Part shown: positions 14,594 to 22,504 of the stretch, one piece after another | Position numbering within the stretch: position 1 is the stretch's first letter | How the letters are laid out: each line of letters starts with the position of its first letter | NCBI GenBank assembly: GCA_004554205.1 | Contig: SFNH01000007.1 | Span: 1 to 31,318, forward strand | Length of the DNA stretch: 31,318 bases | DNA from: Clostridium sp. | Lineage (GTDB): Bacteria > Bacillota > Clostridia > Lachnospirales > Lachnospiraceae | Direction: 5' to 3' | Program-made: the position numbers and the translations under genes | The notes under the pieces: model-generated | What the model was told of the DNA's origin: nothing | The model's input: the letters and a program-made list of their open reading frames with translations, nothing else | Databases searched by the model: none

Positions 14594-16759
14594 TTAAGTT
14601 CCGGGAGGTGAAAAGCTCACATTCCCGTCTCCCGTTCCGGCGCCGCCTGCGGGATCTGCAGCCGGAATCGGCGTGACCACACCGCTGCCCGCGCCCGGCC
14701 CCGCAGTGATCACCGCGCTTGTCGATGTCCCGGCGCTCTCCGGGGTATGCGTCCCCGGTTCCACGACCGTGACGCTCGTATCTCCTCCTGATGATGCCCC
14801 GCCGCTTATCGCTCCGTTGTAGGTCGGTCCGCCCGCCTGACGCACAACATGGATGACATAGACGCGCTCCACGCCGTTTTCCGCCCGAACCGTGAGGGTG
14901 ATGTCATTGTTGCCCTCATTCAATCCGATATTTCCCGCTCCCGTTACAGTCGCCTTTGAATCAAGCGCCGTCGCAAGGACATTCACATTTGACACGGAAT
15001 GATCCACGATCAGATCATAGGAAAGGATATCGCGGTTAAAGGTCGGAGTGAGCGAAAATCCTTCTACGCCGAGCCCGCCAAGCTTATTGTTCGGGCTCCC
15101 GTCCCCCGTAGGCTTCACGCACGGCGACTCCGGCATATTGGCGTAAACCGGGATGTTAAAATTTAACGCCAGGCTCTTCTGCTGCGCGGTAAATCCCTCC
15201 GCGAGAATCGAACCCTCCGACGCCGAGCCGTCCACATTGGTCATGTATTGGTGCTTGTACATATTGCTTCCCTGCACATTATATTTTTTCAGGTATAATG
15301 TGCTCTGTCCCGCGCTCACATAGTTTTCCCCATAAAACTGCGCGCCGCCGACAATAGAGCTTACCGGGCTCGTCCACGGTCTGCCGTAGGTACCGGACTG
15401 GGAGGCGTACCACAGCCCCCGCTCGACTGCGCCCATACCGTCGGAGGCATATGCGCCGACATTAAAATAATTGTAATATCCTATGTATCCCGCATAATTT
15501 CCGGAAATCGAATTTCCGCGGCCGTCACTTCCCTGTTCCTGAATGATCATCGCCGCAATGACATACGGATTTACGCCGGAAGACTGCGCCGCGCTCATGA
15601 TCACATCCGCGTAGCTCACATTCGTCGCATCCGCCGTCTGCTGCGGCGTTACGACGCCTGACGGTGCCGGAGCGGATCCTCCCGATCCGGCAGTGATCAC
15701 AGCCGAATTGGTCGGCACAAGAATGGTATCGTATTTGCTGAAAGTAATCGCCGCCCCCTGCATACGGGCCTCAAAATCATCTCCGCCGCCCGGAGCCTGT
15801 CCAGCGCTCACCTCTCCTGACGCGGAGGATCCGCCGCTTACGCCCGGGCCACCGCTTACGCCCGGGCCGCCGCCTGACATACCTGAACCGGCAGTGATCA
15901 CACCCGATCCGCCGCCCGTCGCTCCGGGTGAGCCGCTCACCACCCCGGGGCCCGCGCCCTGCGTCTGTGAGGGAGTCCCCGATCCGGATGCGCCCCCGCC
16001 TGTCAGGACGGCATTCTCCATAAATGTGCCCTTCAGCATGGACAAAAGTCCTTCCTTTGTGTGGACAGCGGGGTTATAGGTCTGATCCATAAACTGGAAA
16101 ATGCTTACCGCGTCCAGGAAATTGCGAGGATCCATATAGTACCGCAGGATATCCTCCGACGCCGCGACCCAGGCGCTCCCGTCAAAGCCGGTCCATGTGC
16201 CGTCGTCCCAGTTGTACGCTCCGTCCGCAACGGATTTGTAGGAGGAAATGCTGTTTTTATGTACGAGATTCCTGCCGAGGACACCCTCATTCTCGATCAC
16301 AGTGTTCCAGTCAAGCCCTGTGTGCTGCGCCGTAAAGGTCCAGTTCGGATACTGCGCGTGAACCTGTCTCAAGCCATCCTTATAGGACTCAGGAAAGCCC
16401 TGTGCGGAAAGCTGCGCTTCAAAGTTCGCGTCATAGGTGTACGCCACAGGAAACTGCACATATGTCCCGCGCACAAACCCCGTCATGCCGCCGTGAAAGC
16501 GGATCTGATACCAGATCTTGCCGTCGGAACCGGTCGTCTCCCCGATCACAGTGACCGGCGTCCCCTTCGCAAGCTTCGCGATCGACGAAAATCCGGTGCC
16601 CGCACCGCTTCGCACGTTTAAGTTTGTGGCGTTGATCGTCGCCGTGCGCTCCGCGGCATAGGCGGAAAACACCGGAGTCAGAAAATGTGTCGGCGCCTGT
16701 ATGCTTAAGACCAGTCCCAGCATGGCGGCCAGCCCCTTTTTCCATAATCGTTTCTTCAT
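14594..16759 (-). CDS. Secreted SH3-domain N-acetylglucosaminidase
   Basis: This is a probable secreted peptidoglycan hydrolase of 721 residues. It has a signal peptide (about 1-36) and a bacterial SH3 domain (about 38-104, ATNLNVRSGAGTG). A conserved pre-catalytic region (about 105-250) is followed by a Gly/Ser/Pro linker (about 253-327). The glucosaminidase domain (about 390-520) has likely catalytic Glu408 in IIQEQGSDG. A cadherin-like domain (about 563-641) and a second Gly-rich tail follow. The motif AVITAG or GVITAG recurs three times in the linkers. The start at 16759 is chosen over upstream in-frame ATGs because AAGGAG has proper spacing only there. It is the first gene after the promoter at 16832-16860 and leads a long minus-strand run. 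Confidence 0.82.
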   Translation of the reverse strand: MKKRLWKKGLAAMLGLVLSIQAPTHFLTPVFSAYAAERTATINATNLNVRSGAGTGFSSIAKLAKGTPVTVIGETTGSDGKIWYQIRFHGGMTGFVRGTYVQFPVAYTYDANFEAQLSAQGFPESYKDGLRQVHAQYPNWTFTAQHTGLDWNTVIENEGVLGRNLVHKNSISSYKSVADGAYNWDDGTWTGFDGSAWVAASEDILRYYMDPRNFLDAVSIFQFMDQTYNPAVHTKEGLLSMLKGTFMENAVLTGGGASGSGTPSQTQGAGPGVVSGSPGATGGGSGVITAGSGMSGGGPGVSGGPGVSGGSSASGEVSAGQAPGGGDDFEARMQGAAITFSKYDTILVPTNSAVITAGSGGSAPAPSGVVTPQQTADATNVSYADVIMSAAQSSGVNPYVIAAMIIQEQGSDGRGNSISGNYAGYIGYYNYFNVGAYASDGMGAVERGLWYASQSGTYGRPWTSPVSSIVGGAQFYGENYVSAGQSTLYLKKYNVQGSNMYKHQYMTNVDGSASEGSILAEGFTAQQKSLALNFNIPVYANMPESPCVKPTGDGSPNNKLGGLGVEGFSLTPTFNRDILSYDLIVDHSVSNVNVLATALDSKATVTGAGNIGLNEGNNDITLTVRAENGVERVYVIHVVRQAGGPTYNGAISGGASSGGDTSVTVVEPGTHTPESAGTSTSAVITAGPGAGSGVVTPIPAADPAGGAGTGDGNVSFSPPGT
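15834..15869. repeat. 18-bp tandem duplication in the glucosaminidase linker
   Basis: CCGCTTACGCCCGGGCC plus one variable base is repeated twice in tandem (15834-15851 and 15852-15869). It encodes two copies of a six-residue Gly/Pro/Val/Ser unit on the minus strand. This is an in-frame, slippage-prone spot in the linker. Confidence 0.85.
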
Positions 16760-16831
16760 CTGCATTCTCCTTGGGATTTTGCTTAAGGTCAGCAATCGTT
16801 TCATTTTCTTCCACTGTCCTGAATAGTTACC

Positions 16832-16860
16832 ATTATAGTGATAAAAGAGGGGATAGTCAA
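16832..16860 (-). promoter_or_regulatory. Promoter of the glucosaminidase-cohesin operon
   Basis: On the minus strand TTGACT (16860-16855) and TATAAT (16837-16832) are separated by 17 bases. One base after the -10 box comes GTAACTATTCAG (16830-16819), which resembles the GTAAC-GTTCAG words elsewhere in the window and overlaps the predicted transcription start. Confidence 0.82.
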
Positions 16861-16923
16861 CCAAATCGGGACAAAGTTCACATATTCGCCAGAATTTGTA
16901 AGGAAGATTTAATGATTTCGAGT

Positions 16924-16967
16924 AGAAAAAAAGGGCTGCCGCAGAAGGACAGCCCTTACTTTTTTTG
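16924..16967 (-). terminator. Terminator of the sodium-pump decarboxylase operon
   Basis: On the minus strand AAGGGCTG and CAGCCCTT form a perfect 8-bp stem followed by a run of seven T, just after the oadA stop codon. The other strand also has a T-run, so it could work in both directions, although no plus-strand gene leads into it. Confidence 0.88.
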
Positions 16968-16974
16968 TAACTGT

Positions 16975-18387
16975 TCAGACGGGGTAAGCGCCGCTTGCGG
17001 TATCGGCAACGGACGCATCCACCTTAGTCTGCTGCGCCTCCCGGTACTTGAAGAACTCCTCCGCCACCTTCGGGAAAAGGGCGTAGGATAAAACGTCCTC
17101 GTCCTGCTGTTTCCACTGCGCGCACTCCTTCTCAAGCTGCGGAAGCTGCGGCGGGATCAGATCCGCCGGTCTGCAGGTGATCGGAGTCTCGTCGCCGATG
17201 ATCTTCTTCTGAACCTCAGGGTCAAACGGCTTTACCGTCTGACCGAACTCGCCCATCATGATCTTCTTTGACTCCTTCGGAACGAGTTTGTAGCGCTCAC
17301 CGGAAATCACGTTCATCACCGCCTGGGTGCCCACGATCTGGGAGGACGGAGTGACGAGCGGCGGCTCGCCGAAGTCCTTGCGCACCCGCGGAATCTCCTC
17401 GAGCACCTCGCGGTATTTGTCTTCCCTGCCCGCTTCCTTGAGCTGGCTCACCAGATTGGACAGCATGCCGCCCGGAACCTGGTAGCGCAGGGTCTTGATG
17501 TTTACGCCGAGAACCTTCGGGTTTAACAGCCCGCTCTTTAATGCCTCCTCGCGGAGCGGCATAAAGTAATCCGCGATCTCTGCCAGTTTATCCTGGTCAA
17601 GCCCGGTGTCATAGGGAGTGCCCTTAAAGGTCTCTACCATTACCTCCGTGGCCGGCTGGCTGGTGCCGAGCGCGAGCGGGGACATTGCGGTGTCAAGGAT
17701 GTCGCAGCCTGCCTCCACTGCCTTTAAGTACGTCATGGAGGCGACGCCGGAGGTATAGTGGGTATGAAGCTCGATGGGCAGATCGGTAGTCTCCTTTAAG
17801 GCGCCGACAAGCTCCTCGGCCGCATACGGGGTGAGCAGGCCGGCCATATCTTTGATACAGATGGAATCCGCGCCCATGTCCTCGATCTTCTTTGCAATGT
17901 CCTTCCAATAATCCAGGGTGTACGCATCGCCCAGGGTATAGCACAGCGCGATCTGAGCATGCGCCTTCTCTTTATTTGCCGCCTTTACTGCCGTCTGCAG
18001 ATTGCGCAGGTCATTTAAGCAGTCGAAGATTCGGATGATGTCGATGCCGTTTGCGACAGACTTCTGCACAAAGTACTCCACCACATCGTCCGCGTAATGA
18101 TTGTAGCCCAGGATATTCTGTCCGCGAAACAACATCTGTAATTTTGTATTTTTAAATCCGTCTTTTAACTTTCTGAGCCTCTCCCACGGATCCTCCTTCA
18201 GGAAACGAAGGCAGGCGTCAAAGGTGGCGCCGCCCCAACACTCTACCGCGTGGTATCCGACCTGATCCATCTTGTCGATGATGGGAAGCATCTGCTCCGT
18301 GCTCATTCTCGTTGCAATCAGCGACTGGTGCGCGTCGCGCAGCACGGTCTCAACGATCTTAACCGGCTTTTTCTGAATCTCTGCCAT
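16975..18387 (-). CDS. oadA: Oxaloacetate decarboxylase alpha-type (5S) carboxyltransferase
   Basis: This subunit transfers CO2 between oxaloacetate (or pyruvate) and biotin. The 470-residue protein has an HMGL-like TIM barrel with metal-site residues D18 (VLRDAHQS) and the HTH pair in IELHTHYTSG, and the carboxylated lysine in CIKDMAGLL. A conserved PYC/OadA domain follows. The C-terminal biotinyl domain of classical OadA is missing, so biotin comes from the separate 124-residue carrier. The start at 18387 is chosen because GGAGG precedes it; the ATG at 18402 overlaps that site. It is the last gene of the operon. Confidence 0.93.
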   Translation of the reverse strand: MAEIQKKPVKIVETVLRDAHQSLIATRMSTEQMLPIIDKMDQVGYHAVECWGGATFDACLRFLKEDPWERLRKLKDGFKNTKLQMLFRGQNILGYNHYADDVVEYFVQKSVANGIDIIRIFDCLNDLRNLQTAVKAANKEKAHAQIALCYTLGDAYTLDYWKDIAKKIEDMGADSICIKDMAGLLTPYAAEELVGALKETTDLPIELHTHYTSGVASMTYLKAVEAGCDILDTAMSPLALGTSQPATEVMVETFKGTPYDTGLDQDKLAEIADYFMPLREEALKSGLLNPKVLGVNIKTLRYQVPGGMLSNLVSQLKEAGREDKYREVLEEIPRVRKDFGEPPLVTPSSQIVGTQAVMNVISGERYKLVPKESKKIMMGEFGQTVKPFDPEVQKKIIGDETPITCRPADLIPPQLPQLEKECAQWKQQDEDVLSYALFPKVAEEFFKYREAQQTKVDASVADTASGAYPV

Positions 18388-18416
18388 TGTATTTACCTCC
18401 ATTCTACTTATTATGC

Positions 18417-19565
18417 TTATATCCCAAAGATTGCCATAAACGCGCCTGCCGCAACAGCGGTGCCGATAACACCCGCCACGTTCGGCCCCATCGCATGCAT
18501 CAGCAGGAAATTGGTCGGGTCAGCCTCAGCCCCCACCTTCTGGGATACGCGTGCTGCCATCGGAACGGCGGACACGCCGGCGGAGCCGATCAGCGGATTG
18601 ACCTTGCCGCCCGTCAGCTTGCACATGATCTTGCCAAAGATAACGCCCGCCGCGGTGCCAAACGCGAATGCGATCAGGCCCAGCGCAACGATCTTTAAGG
18701 TTGTAACCTTTAAGAATGCCTCCGCGCTCGTGGAAGCCCCCACGGAAGTACCGAGCAGGATCACCACGATGTACATGAGAGCGTTGCCCGCTGTCTCGGA
18801 GAGCTGCTTCACAACGCCCGACTCGCGGAACAGATTGCCGAGCATCAGCATGCCGACAAGCGGAGCCGTCGTCGGCAGAATCAGGCAGACGACTACGGTG
18901 ACGATGATCGGGAACAGGATCTTCTCAAGCTTCGACACCGGACGCAGCTGCTCCATCTTGATCTTGCGCTCCTCCTCCGTGGTCAGAAGCTTCATGATCG
19001 GCGGCTGAATAATCGGAACCAGCGCCATGTAGGAGTATGCGGCCACAGCGATCGGCCCCATGAACTCGGCCTGCCCCAGCTTACCGGCAAGGAAGATGGA
19101 GGTCGGCCCGTCCGCGCCGCCGATGATGGAGATGGCAGCAGCCGCCTTGTCGTTGAAGCCCATGAAAATTGCCATAAAGTAAGCCGCGTAAATTCCAAAC
19201 TGAGCCGCCGCGCCGAGCAGAAAGCTCTTCGGGTTCGCGATCAGTGGACCGAAGTCGGTCATCGCGCCAACGCCCATGAAAATCAGGGACGGAAGGATGC
19301 TCCACTCATCCAGAAGGAAGAAGTAATGAAGCAGTCCGCCCACGCCGTTCGACATCTCCTCAGGCCTTGCCATGATATCCGGGTAGATATTGACAAGAAG
19401 CATACCAAACGCGATCGGAACCAGAAGAAGCGGCTCGAATCCCTTCCTGATAGCGAGATAGAGGAAGACGAACGCCACGCCGATCATGATGAAATTCCCG
19501 ATGGTCAGGTTGCAAAATGCCGTCTGCTGAAGAAGATTAGCCAAGGTTGTACCAATATAATCCAT
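18417..19565 (-). CDS. oadB: Sodium-translocating decarboxylase beta subunit
   Basis: This integral membrane subunit decarboxylates carboxybiotin and exports Na+. The 382-residue protein has about nine to eleven hydrophobic segments. The functional regions known from Klebsiella OadB are intact: IGGADGPTSIF with the essential Asp, a Tyr in AAYSYMALVP, and NPLIGSAGVSAVPMAARV holding the Asn, Gly, Ser and Arg residues of the ion path. It lies between the biotin carrier and oadA in a tight operon. Confidence 0.95.
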   Translation of the reverse strand: MDYIGTTLANLLQQTAFCNLTIGNFIMIGVAFVFLYLAIRKGFEPLLLVPIAFGMLLVNIYPDIMARPEEMSNGVGGLLHYFFLLDEWSILPSLIFMGVGAMTDFGPLIANPKSFLLGAAAQFGIYAAYFMAIFMGFNDKAAAAISIIGGADGPTSIFLAGKLGQAEFMGPIAVAAYSYMALVPIIQPPIMKLLTTEEERKIKMEQLRPVSKLEKILFPIIVTVVVCLILPTTAPLVGMLMLGNLFRESGVVKQLSETAGNALMYIVVILLGTSVGASTSAEAFLKVTTLKIVALGLIAFAFGTAAGVIFGKIMCKLTGGKVNPLIGSAGVSAVPMAARVSQKVGAEADPTNFLLMHAMGPNVAGVIGTAVAAGAFMAIFGI

Positions 19566-19607
19566 TTTAATCCCTCCATATGGAACGTAAAGTCATTCAG
19601 CAGACTT

Positions 19608-19982
19608 TTAGTTTAAGGTTGCAAGAACTGCGCCCGACTCTACGGAATCGCCGACTGCCGCGTTGATGCCCGCAACGGTTCCGTCCTCCGGAGCCACAAT
19701 ATCGTTCTCCATCTTCATCGCCTCAAGAACCATGATCACATCGCCCTTCTTTACCGCCTGACCGACCGTCGCCTTCACAGCAAGGATCTTGCCCGGCATC
19801 GGAGCCGTCACGCTCACGGAACCTGCCGCGCCTGCCGGGGCCGCCTTCGGGGCCGCCGGAGCTGCCTTCGGAGCTGCTTTCGGAGCCGCCTTCGGCGCTA
19901 CCGCCGCCGTCCCGGTTGAAACGCCCTCCTCCACGGTCACCTCATACACGTTGCCATTCACAGTGATTGTATAATTTTTCAT
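19608..19982 (-). CDS. Biotin carboxyl carrier protein of the decarboxylase
   Basis: This 124-residue carrier shuttles carboxybiotin between the carboxyltransferases and the membrane pump. A short N-terminal beta segment (1-22) is followed by an Ala/Pro/Lys linker made of KAAP repeats (about 30-54). The C-terminal biotinyl domain has the biotinylation lysine K90 in EAMKMEND. It corresponds to the 1.3S subunit of transcarboxylase or to GcdC/MmdC. It is placed centrally in the operon, between the OadG-type and OadB genes. Confidence 0.93.
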   Translation of the reverse strand: MKNYTITVNGNVYEVTVEEGVSTGTAAVAPKAAPKAAPKAAPAAPKAAPAGAAGSVSVTAPMPGKILAVKATVGQAVKKGDVIMVLEAMKMENDIVAPEDGTVAGINAAVGDSVESGAVLATLN

Positions 19983-20000
19983 GATAAAATCCTCCTTCGA

Positions 20001-20780
20001 TTATGCTCTTTTCCACTTTGCTCCAGGTGCGCGTCTGACAGAGCGCACAACCAGGCCGTCTGATGATGATCCTGTGGCCGCCGCAATGGCCGCGGTGATC
20101 ACCGCAACCAGCTCCAGATCATCGGTAAGCTCCTCGTCCACCGTATCTGCCGCCAGCGCTGCATCCGCCTTTACAGGTACATTCGTCGCGTCCTTTGCCT
20201 TTAACTTCTGCTCAAATACATGGATGAACTTAAAGCAGCCGATCAGCAGGCTGATGAAGATCAGCACGATAAACACTGTTCCCATACCTAACACGGTATT
20301 CATTGCCGCCTTCGCGAGCTTTTCCAGTGTGGTATACTCGGGGCTGATCGAGATGGAAACCGGATTTAAGTTCTGGGTCTTTAAGTCCATGGTGTAAAAC
20401 ACTTTAAACTCGGCATTCCGCTTCTCAAACTCTGCCACGACCGTCGCGACATATTCCTTGTCCTCATTTAGCTTTGTGTCGGAAGAGATGATACCTAGAA
20501 ACGCGCCCGTATCCTTCATGGCTCCGAGCCAGGACGCCACACCGCTCGCAAGGCCATCCTCGCCCATATCAAGAAGGCTCGCTTCCGACTGCTCTGCCGC
20601 AGTCTTATCGAGGCTCACGATCTGCTCTAAGAGACCTTCCGTGATCTGGGAAATGTAGATCGACTGCTGCGGATCCAGAGTGCTCTGCTCCGCGGCCTTT
20701 TTCCCCGTACAGGCAGTCAGAAGAAAGAGGGAAGCAATCATACATAACGCTAACAAAACTCGTTTTCCATACTGTTTCAT
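20001..20780 (-). CDS. OadG-family gamma subunit fused to an N-terminal lipoprotein domain
   Basis: The C-terminal half has the OadG pattern: a single membrane helix (about 160-185, GTVFIVLIFISLLIGCFK), an acidic stretch, then ELVAVITAAIAAATG and a basic end. The first 155 residues are not part of classical gamma subunits. They start with a signal sequence and lipobox LLTAC (Cys24) and form an extracytoplasmic domain of about 120 residues similar to DUF3887-type regions. The 259-residue length, against roughly 80-130 for ordinary OadG, supports a fusion. It probably assembles the complex and places an outer-face domain near the ion exit. Confidence 0.8.
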   Translation of the reverse strand: MKQYGKRVLLALCMIASLFLLTACTGKKAAEQSTLDPQQSIYISQITEGLLEQIVSLDKTAAEQSEASLLDMGEDGLASGVASWLGAMKDTGAFLGIISSDTKLNEDKEYVATVVAEFEKRNAEFKVFYTMDLKTQNLNPVSISISPEYTTLEKLAKAAMNTVLGMGTVFIVLIFISLLIGCFKFIHVFEQKLKAKDATNVPVKADAALAADTVDEELTDDLELVAVITAAIAAATGSSSDGLVVRSVRRAPGAKWKRA

Positions 20781-20796
20781 ATATTGTCACCTCATC

Positions 20797-22251
20797 CTAA
20801 ACGGTTCCATGTTTTCTGTCGGGCCGGGCCTCTCTCTTGGTAAACAGCATCTCAAATGCCGCGATCACGCGCTTTCTCGTGTCACACGCCTCTATGATGT
20901 CGTCGACGTAGCCTCTCCTTGCCGCCGCGGCTGCGCTTGACTGAAGCTCGTGGTAGGAAGCCGCCTTCTCGCCGATCAAAGCCACGCTGTCGTCCGCGTT
21001 TTTGATCTCATCGGCGTACATGATCTTCGCCGCCGCGGATGCGTCCATCATGCCGATCGACGCGTTCGGCCACGCGTAGACCACGTCCGCGCCGATGGAC
21101 TTCGCGTTCATCGTCAGGTACGCGCTGCCAAAAGCTTCCCCCACGATCACAGTCACCTTCGGAACGGTCGCGTTCGCGAACGCGTAGGTCAGACGGCCCG
21201 CGTATCTCGCGATCCTGCGCTCGCTGCACTGGCTCGCCTTGTAGCCCTTTACATTTACAAGCGTCAGAAGCGGGATGTTGAACGCATCGCAGAAGGAGAC
21301 GAACTTTGCGGCCTTCTCGCAGCCCTTCCCGGAAAGCGCGGGATCAAATGTATCCTCCTTCACGCCGTCCTCGCCGTAAACCTCCGTGCGGTTCGCCACG
21401 CAGCCTACGGTATTCCCGTTCAAGCGGATAAAGCCGGTCACCATGGACCTGTCATAATCCTTCTTCACTTCCAGGAAAAAATTGTCATCCGAGATCTGCG
21501 TCAGGAGAAGATCGGTAGCGCCCGCGAGATTTTCCAGATCCGCACACACGCGGTTTAGATCATCGCTGCACGCGCTTCCGGACAGATCGTCCTCATTGTT
21601 TGCCGGAAGAATGGAGATGAGGGTGCGGATCTCTGAGAGAACGTAAGCCTCATCTCCCGAAAAGTCCACAAGACCGCTCTCGCTTTTGTGGAATACGGCG
21701 CTTGAGGTGTCGCACTTCGCCAGATAGTTGCCGTCGATCGCATTCGGCGAATTCACGAACAGACGCGCACTCTTCTCCTCCATAAAAACAAAATCAGCCA
21801 TGGCGGAGGAAACTGCCATACCGCCGCCGCAGGTGCCGAAAATCGCGCAGATCTGCGGGATCACGCCGGATGCCATCGCCTGGCTTAAATACAGGCGGCC
21901 GAATCCGTCTAGCGCGTCGGTCGCCTCCTGAAGACGCAGCCCCGCGCAGTCGATCAGCCCGATCACCGGAGCGCCCGTCTTCATCGCCATGGAATAAATG
22001 CTCTCAATCTTTTTTGCGTGCATCTCGCCGATGGAGCCGCCCAGTACGGAAGCGTCCTGGCTGTACACATACACGAGGCTGCCGTCGATGGTTCCGTAGC
22101 CGGTGATCACGCCATCTGCCGGAGTCTTTCTGTCAGTCATGTTAAAGTCGGTGCTTCGCGCGGTGATATAAGCGCCTGTCTCAACAAAACTGTTCTCATC
22201 AAGTAAAGCATGAATCCTGTTACTTGCTGATGTTTGTGCTGAATTACTCAT
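20797..22251 (-). CDS. Acyl-CoA carboxyltransferase subunit, MmdA/12S type
   Basis: This 484-residue crotonase-fold carboxyltransferase has N- and C-terminal halves like methylmalonyl-CoA decarboxylase alpha, the 12S transcarboxylase subunit and PccB. Visible features are the oxyanion-hole regions GTCGGGMAVSSA and VGEAFGSAYLTMN, and the acyl-CoA/biotin contact LGGSIGEMHAKKI. The acyl-CoA used (methylmalonyl-, malonyl- or glutaconyl-CoA) cannot be read from sequence. The start at 22251 is chosen because GGAGG lies 8 bases before MSNSAQTSA; the ATG at 22266 overlaps it. It is the first gene of the decarboxylase operon. Confidence 0.88.
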   Translation of the reverse strand: MSNSAQTSASNRIHALLDENSFVETGAYITARSTDFNMTDRKTPADGVITGYGTIDGSLVYVYSQDASVLGGSIGEMHAKKIESIYSMAMKTGAPVIGLIDCAGLRLQEATDALDGFGRLYLSQAMASGVIPQICAIFGTCGGGMAVSSAMADFVFMEEKSARLFVNSPNAIDGNYLAKCDTSSAVFHKSESGLVDFSGDEAYVLSEIRTLISILPANNEDDLSGSACSDDLNRVCADLENLAGATDLLLTQISDDNFFLEVKKDYDRSMVTGFIRLNGNTVGCVANRTEVYGEDGVKEDTFDPALSGKGCEKAAKFVSFCDAFNIPLLTLVNVKGYKASQCSERRIARYAGRLTYAFANATVPKVTVIVGEAFGSAYLTMNAKSIGADVVYAWPNASIGMMDASAAAKIMYADEIKNADDSVALIGEKAASYHELQSSAAAAARRGYVDDIIEACDTRKRVIAAFEMLFTKREARPDRKHGTV

Positions 22252-22304
22252 CTTGCAATCCTCCATTTTATACTAGCTGATATATCCAATTTCTACCGAT
22301 TTTC

Positions 22305-22333
22305 ATTGTATAATGAGAGGCGGCAAAATTCAA
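22305..22333 (-). promoter_or_regulatory. Promoter of the sodium-pump decarboxylase operon
   Basis: On the minus strand TTGAAT (22333-22328) and TACAAT (22310-22305) are separated by 17 bases. Transcription would start near 22298, about 47 bases before the first gene. The 142-bp element begins only 30 bases upstream of the -35 box. Confidence 0.75.
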
Positions 22334-22362
22334 GCACTTTTTCCATTTATTGAAACAGGAGG

Positions 22363-22504
22363 GTAACAGTTCAGCGTAGGACTTTGCACTTGCTGCAAAG
22401 TCCGTAAGAATGCGTTGTGGCTGAGATGAATCCAGCCCTTCGCCGCAGGCGAACTTTAAATGGGCTGGATTCCGTAGCAGTTCTGCCGTAGGCTGAACTG
22501 TTAC
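22363..22504. mobile_element. 142-bp MITE-like element inserted in the end of dacA
   Basis: The element begins GTAACAGTTCAGC (22363-22375) and ends GCTGAACTGTTAC (22492-22504), a perfect 13-bp terminal inverted repeat. It is flanked by ACAGGAGG (22355-22362) and ACAGGAGA (22505-22512), a 7-8 bp target duplication. Inside are two strong hairpins: a perfect 10-bp stem at 22379-22403 and an 11-bp stem at 22428-22472 that encloses a second, 6-bp stem TTCGCC/GGCGAA. It has no transposase gene, so it must have been moved by a trans-acting enzyme. Confidence 0.88.
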
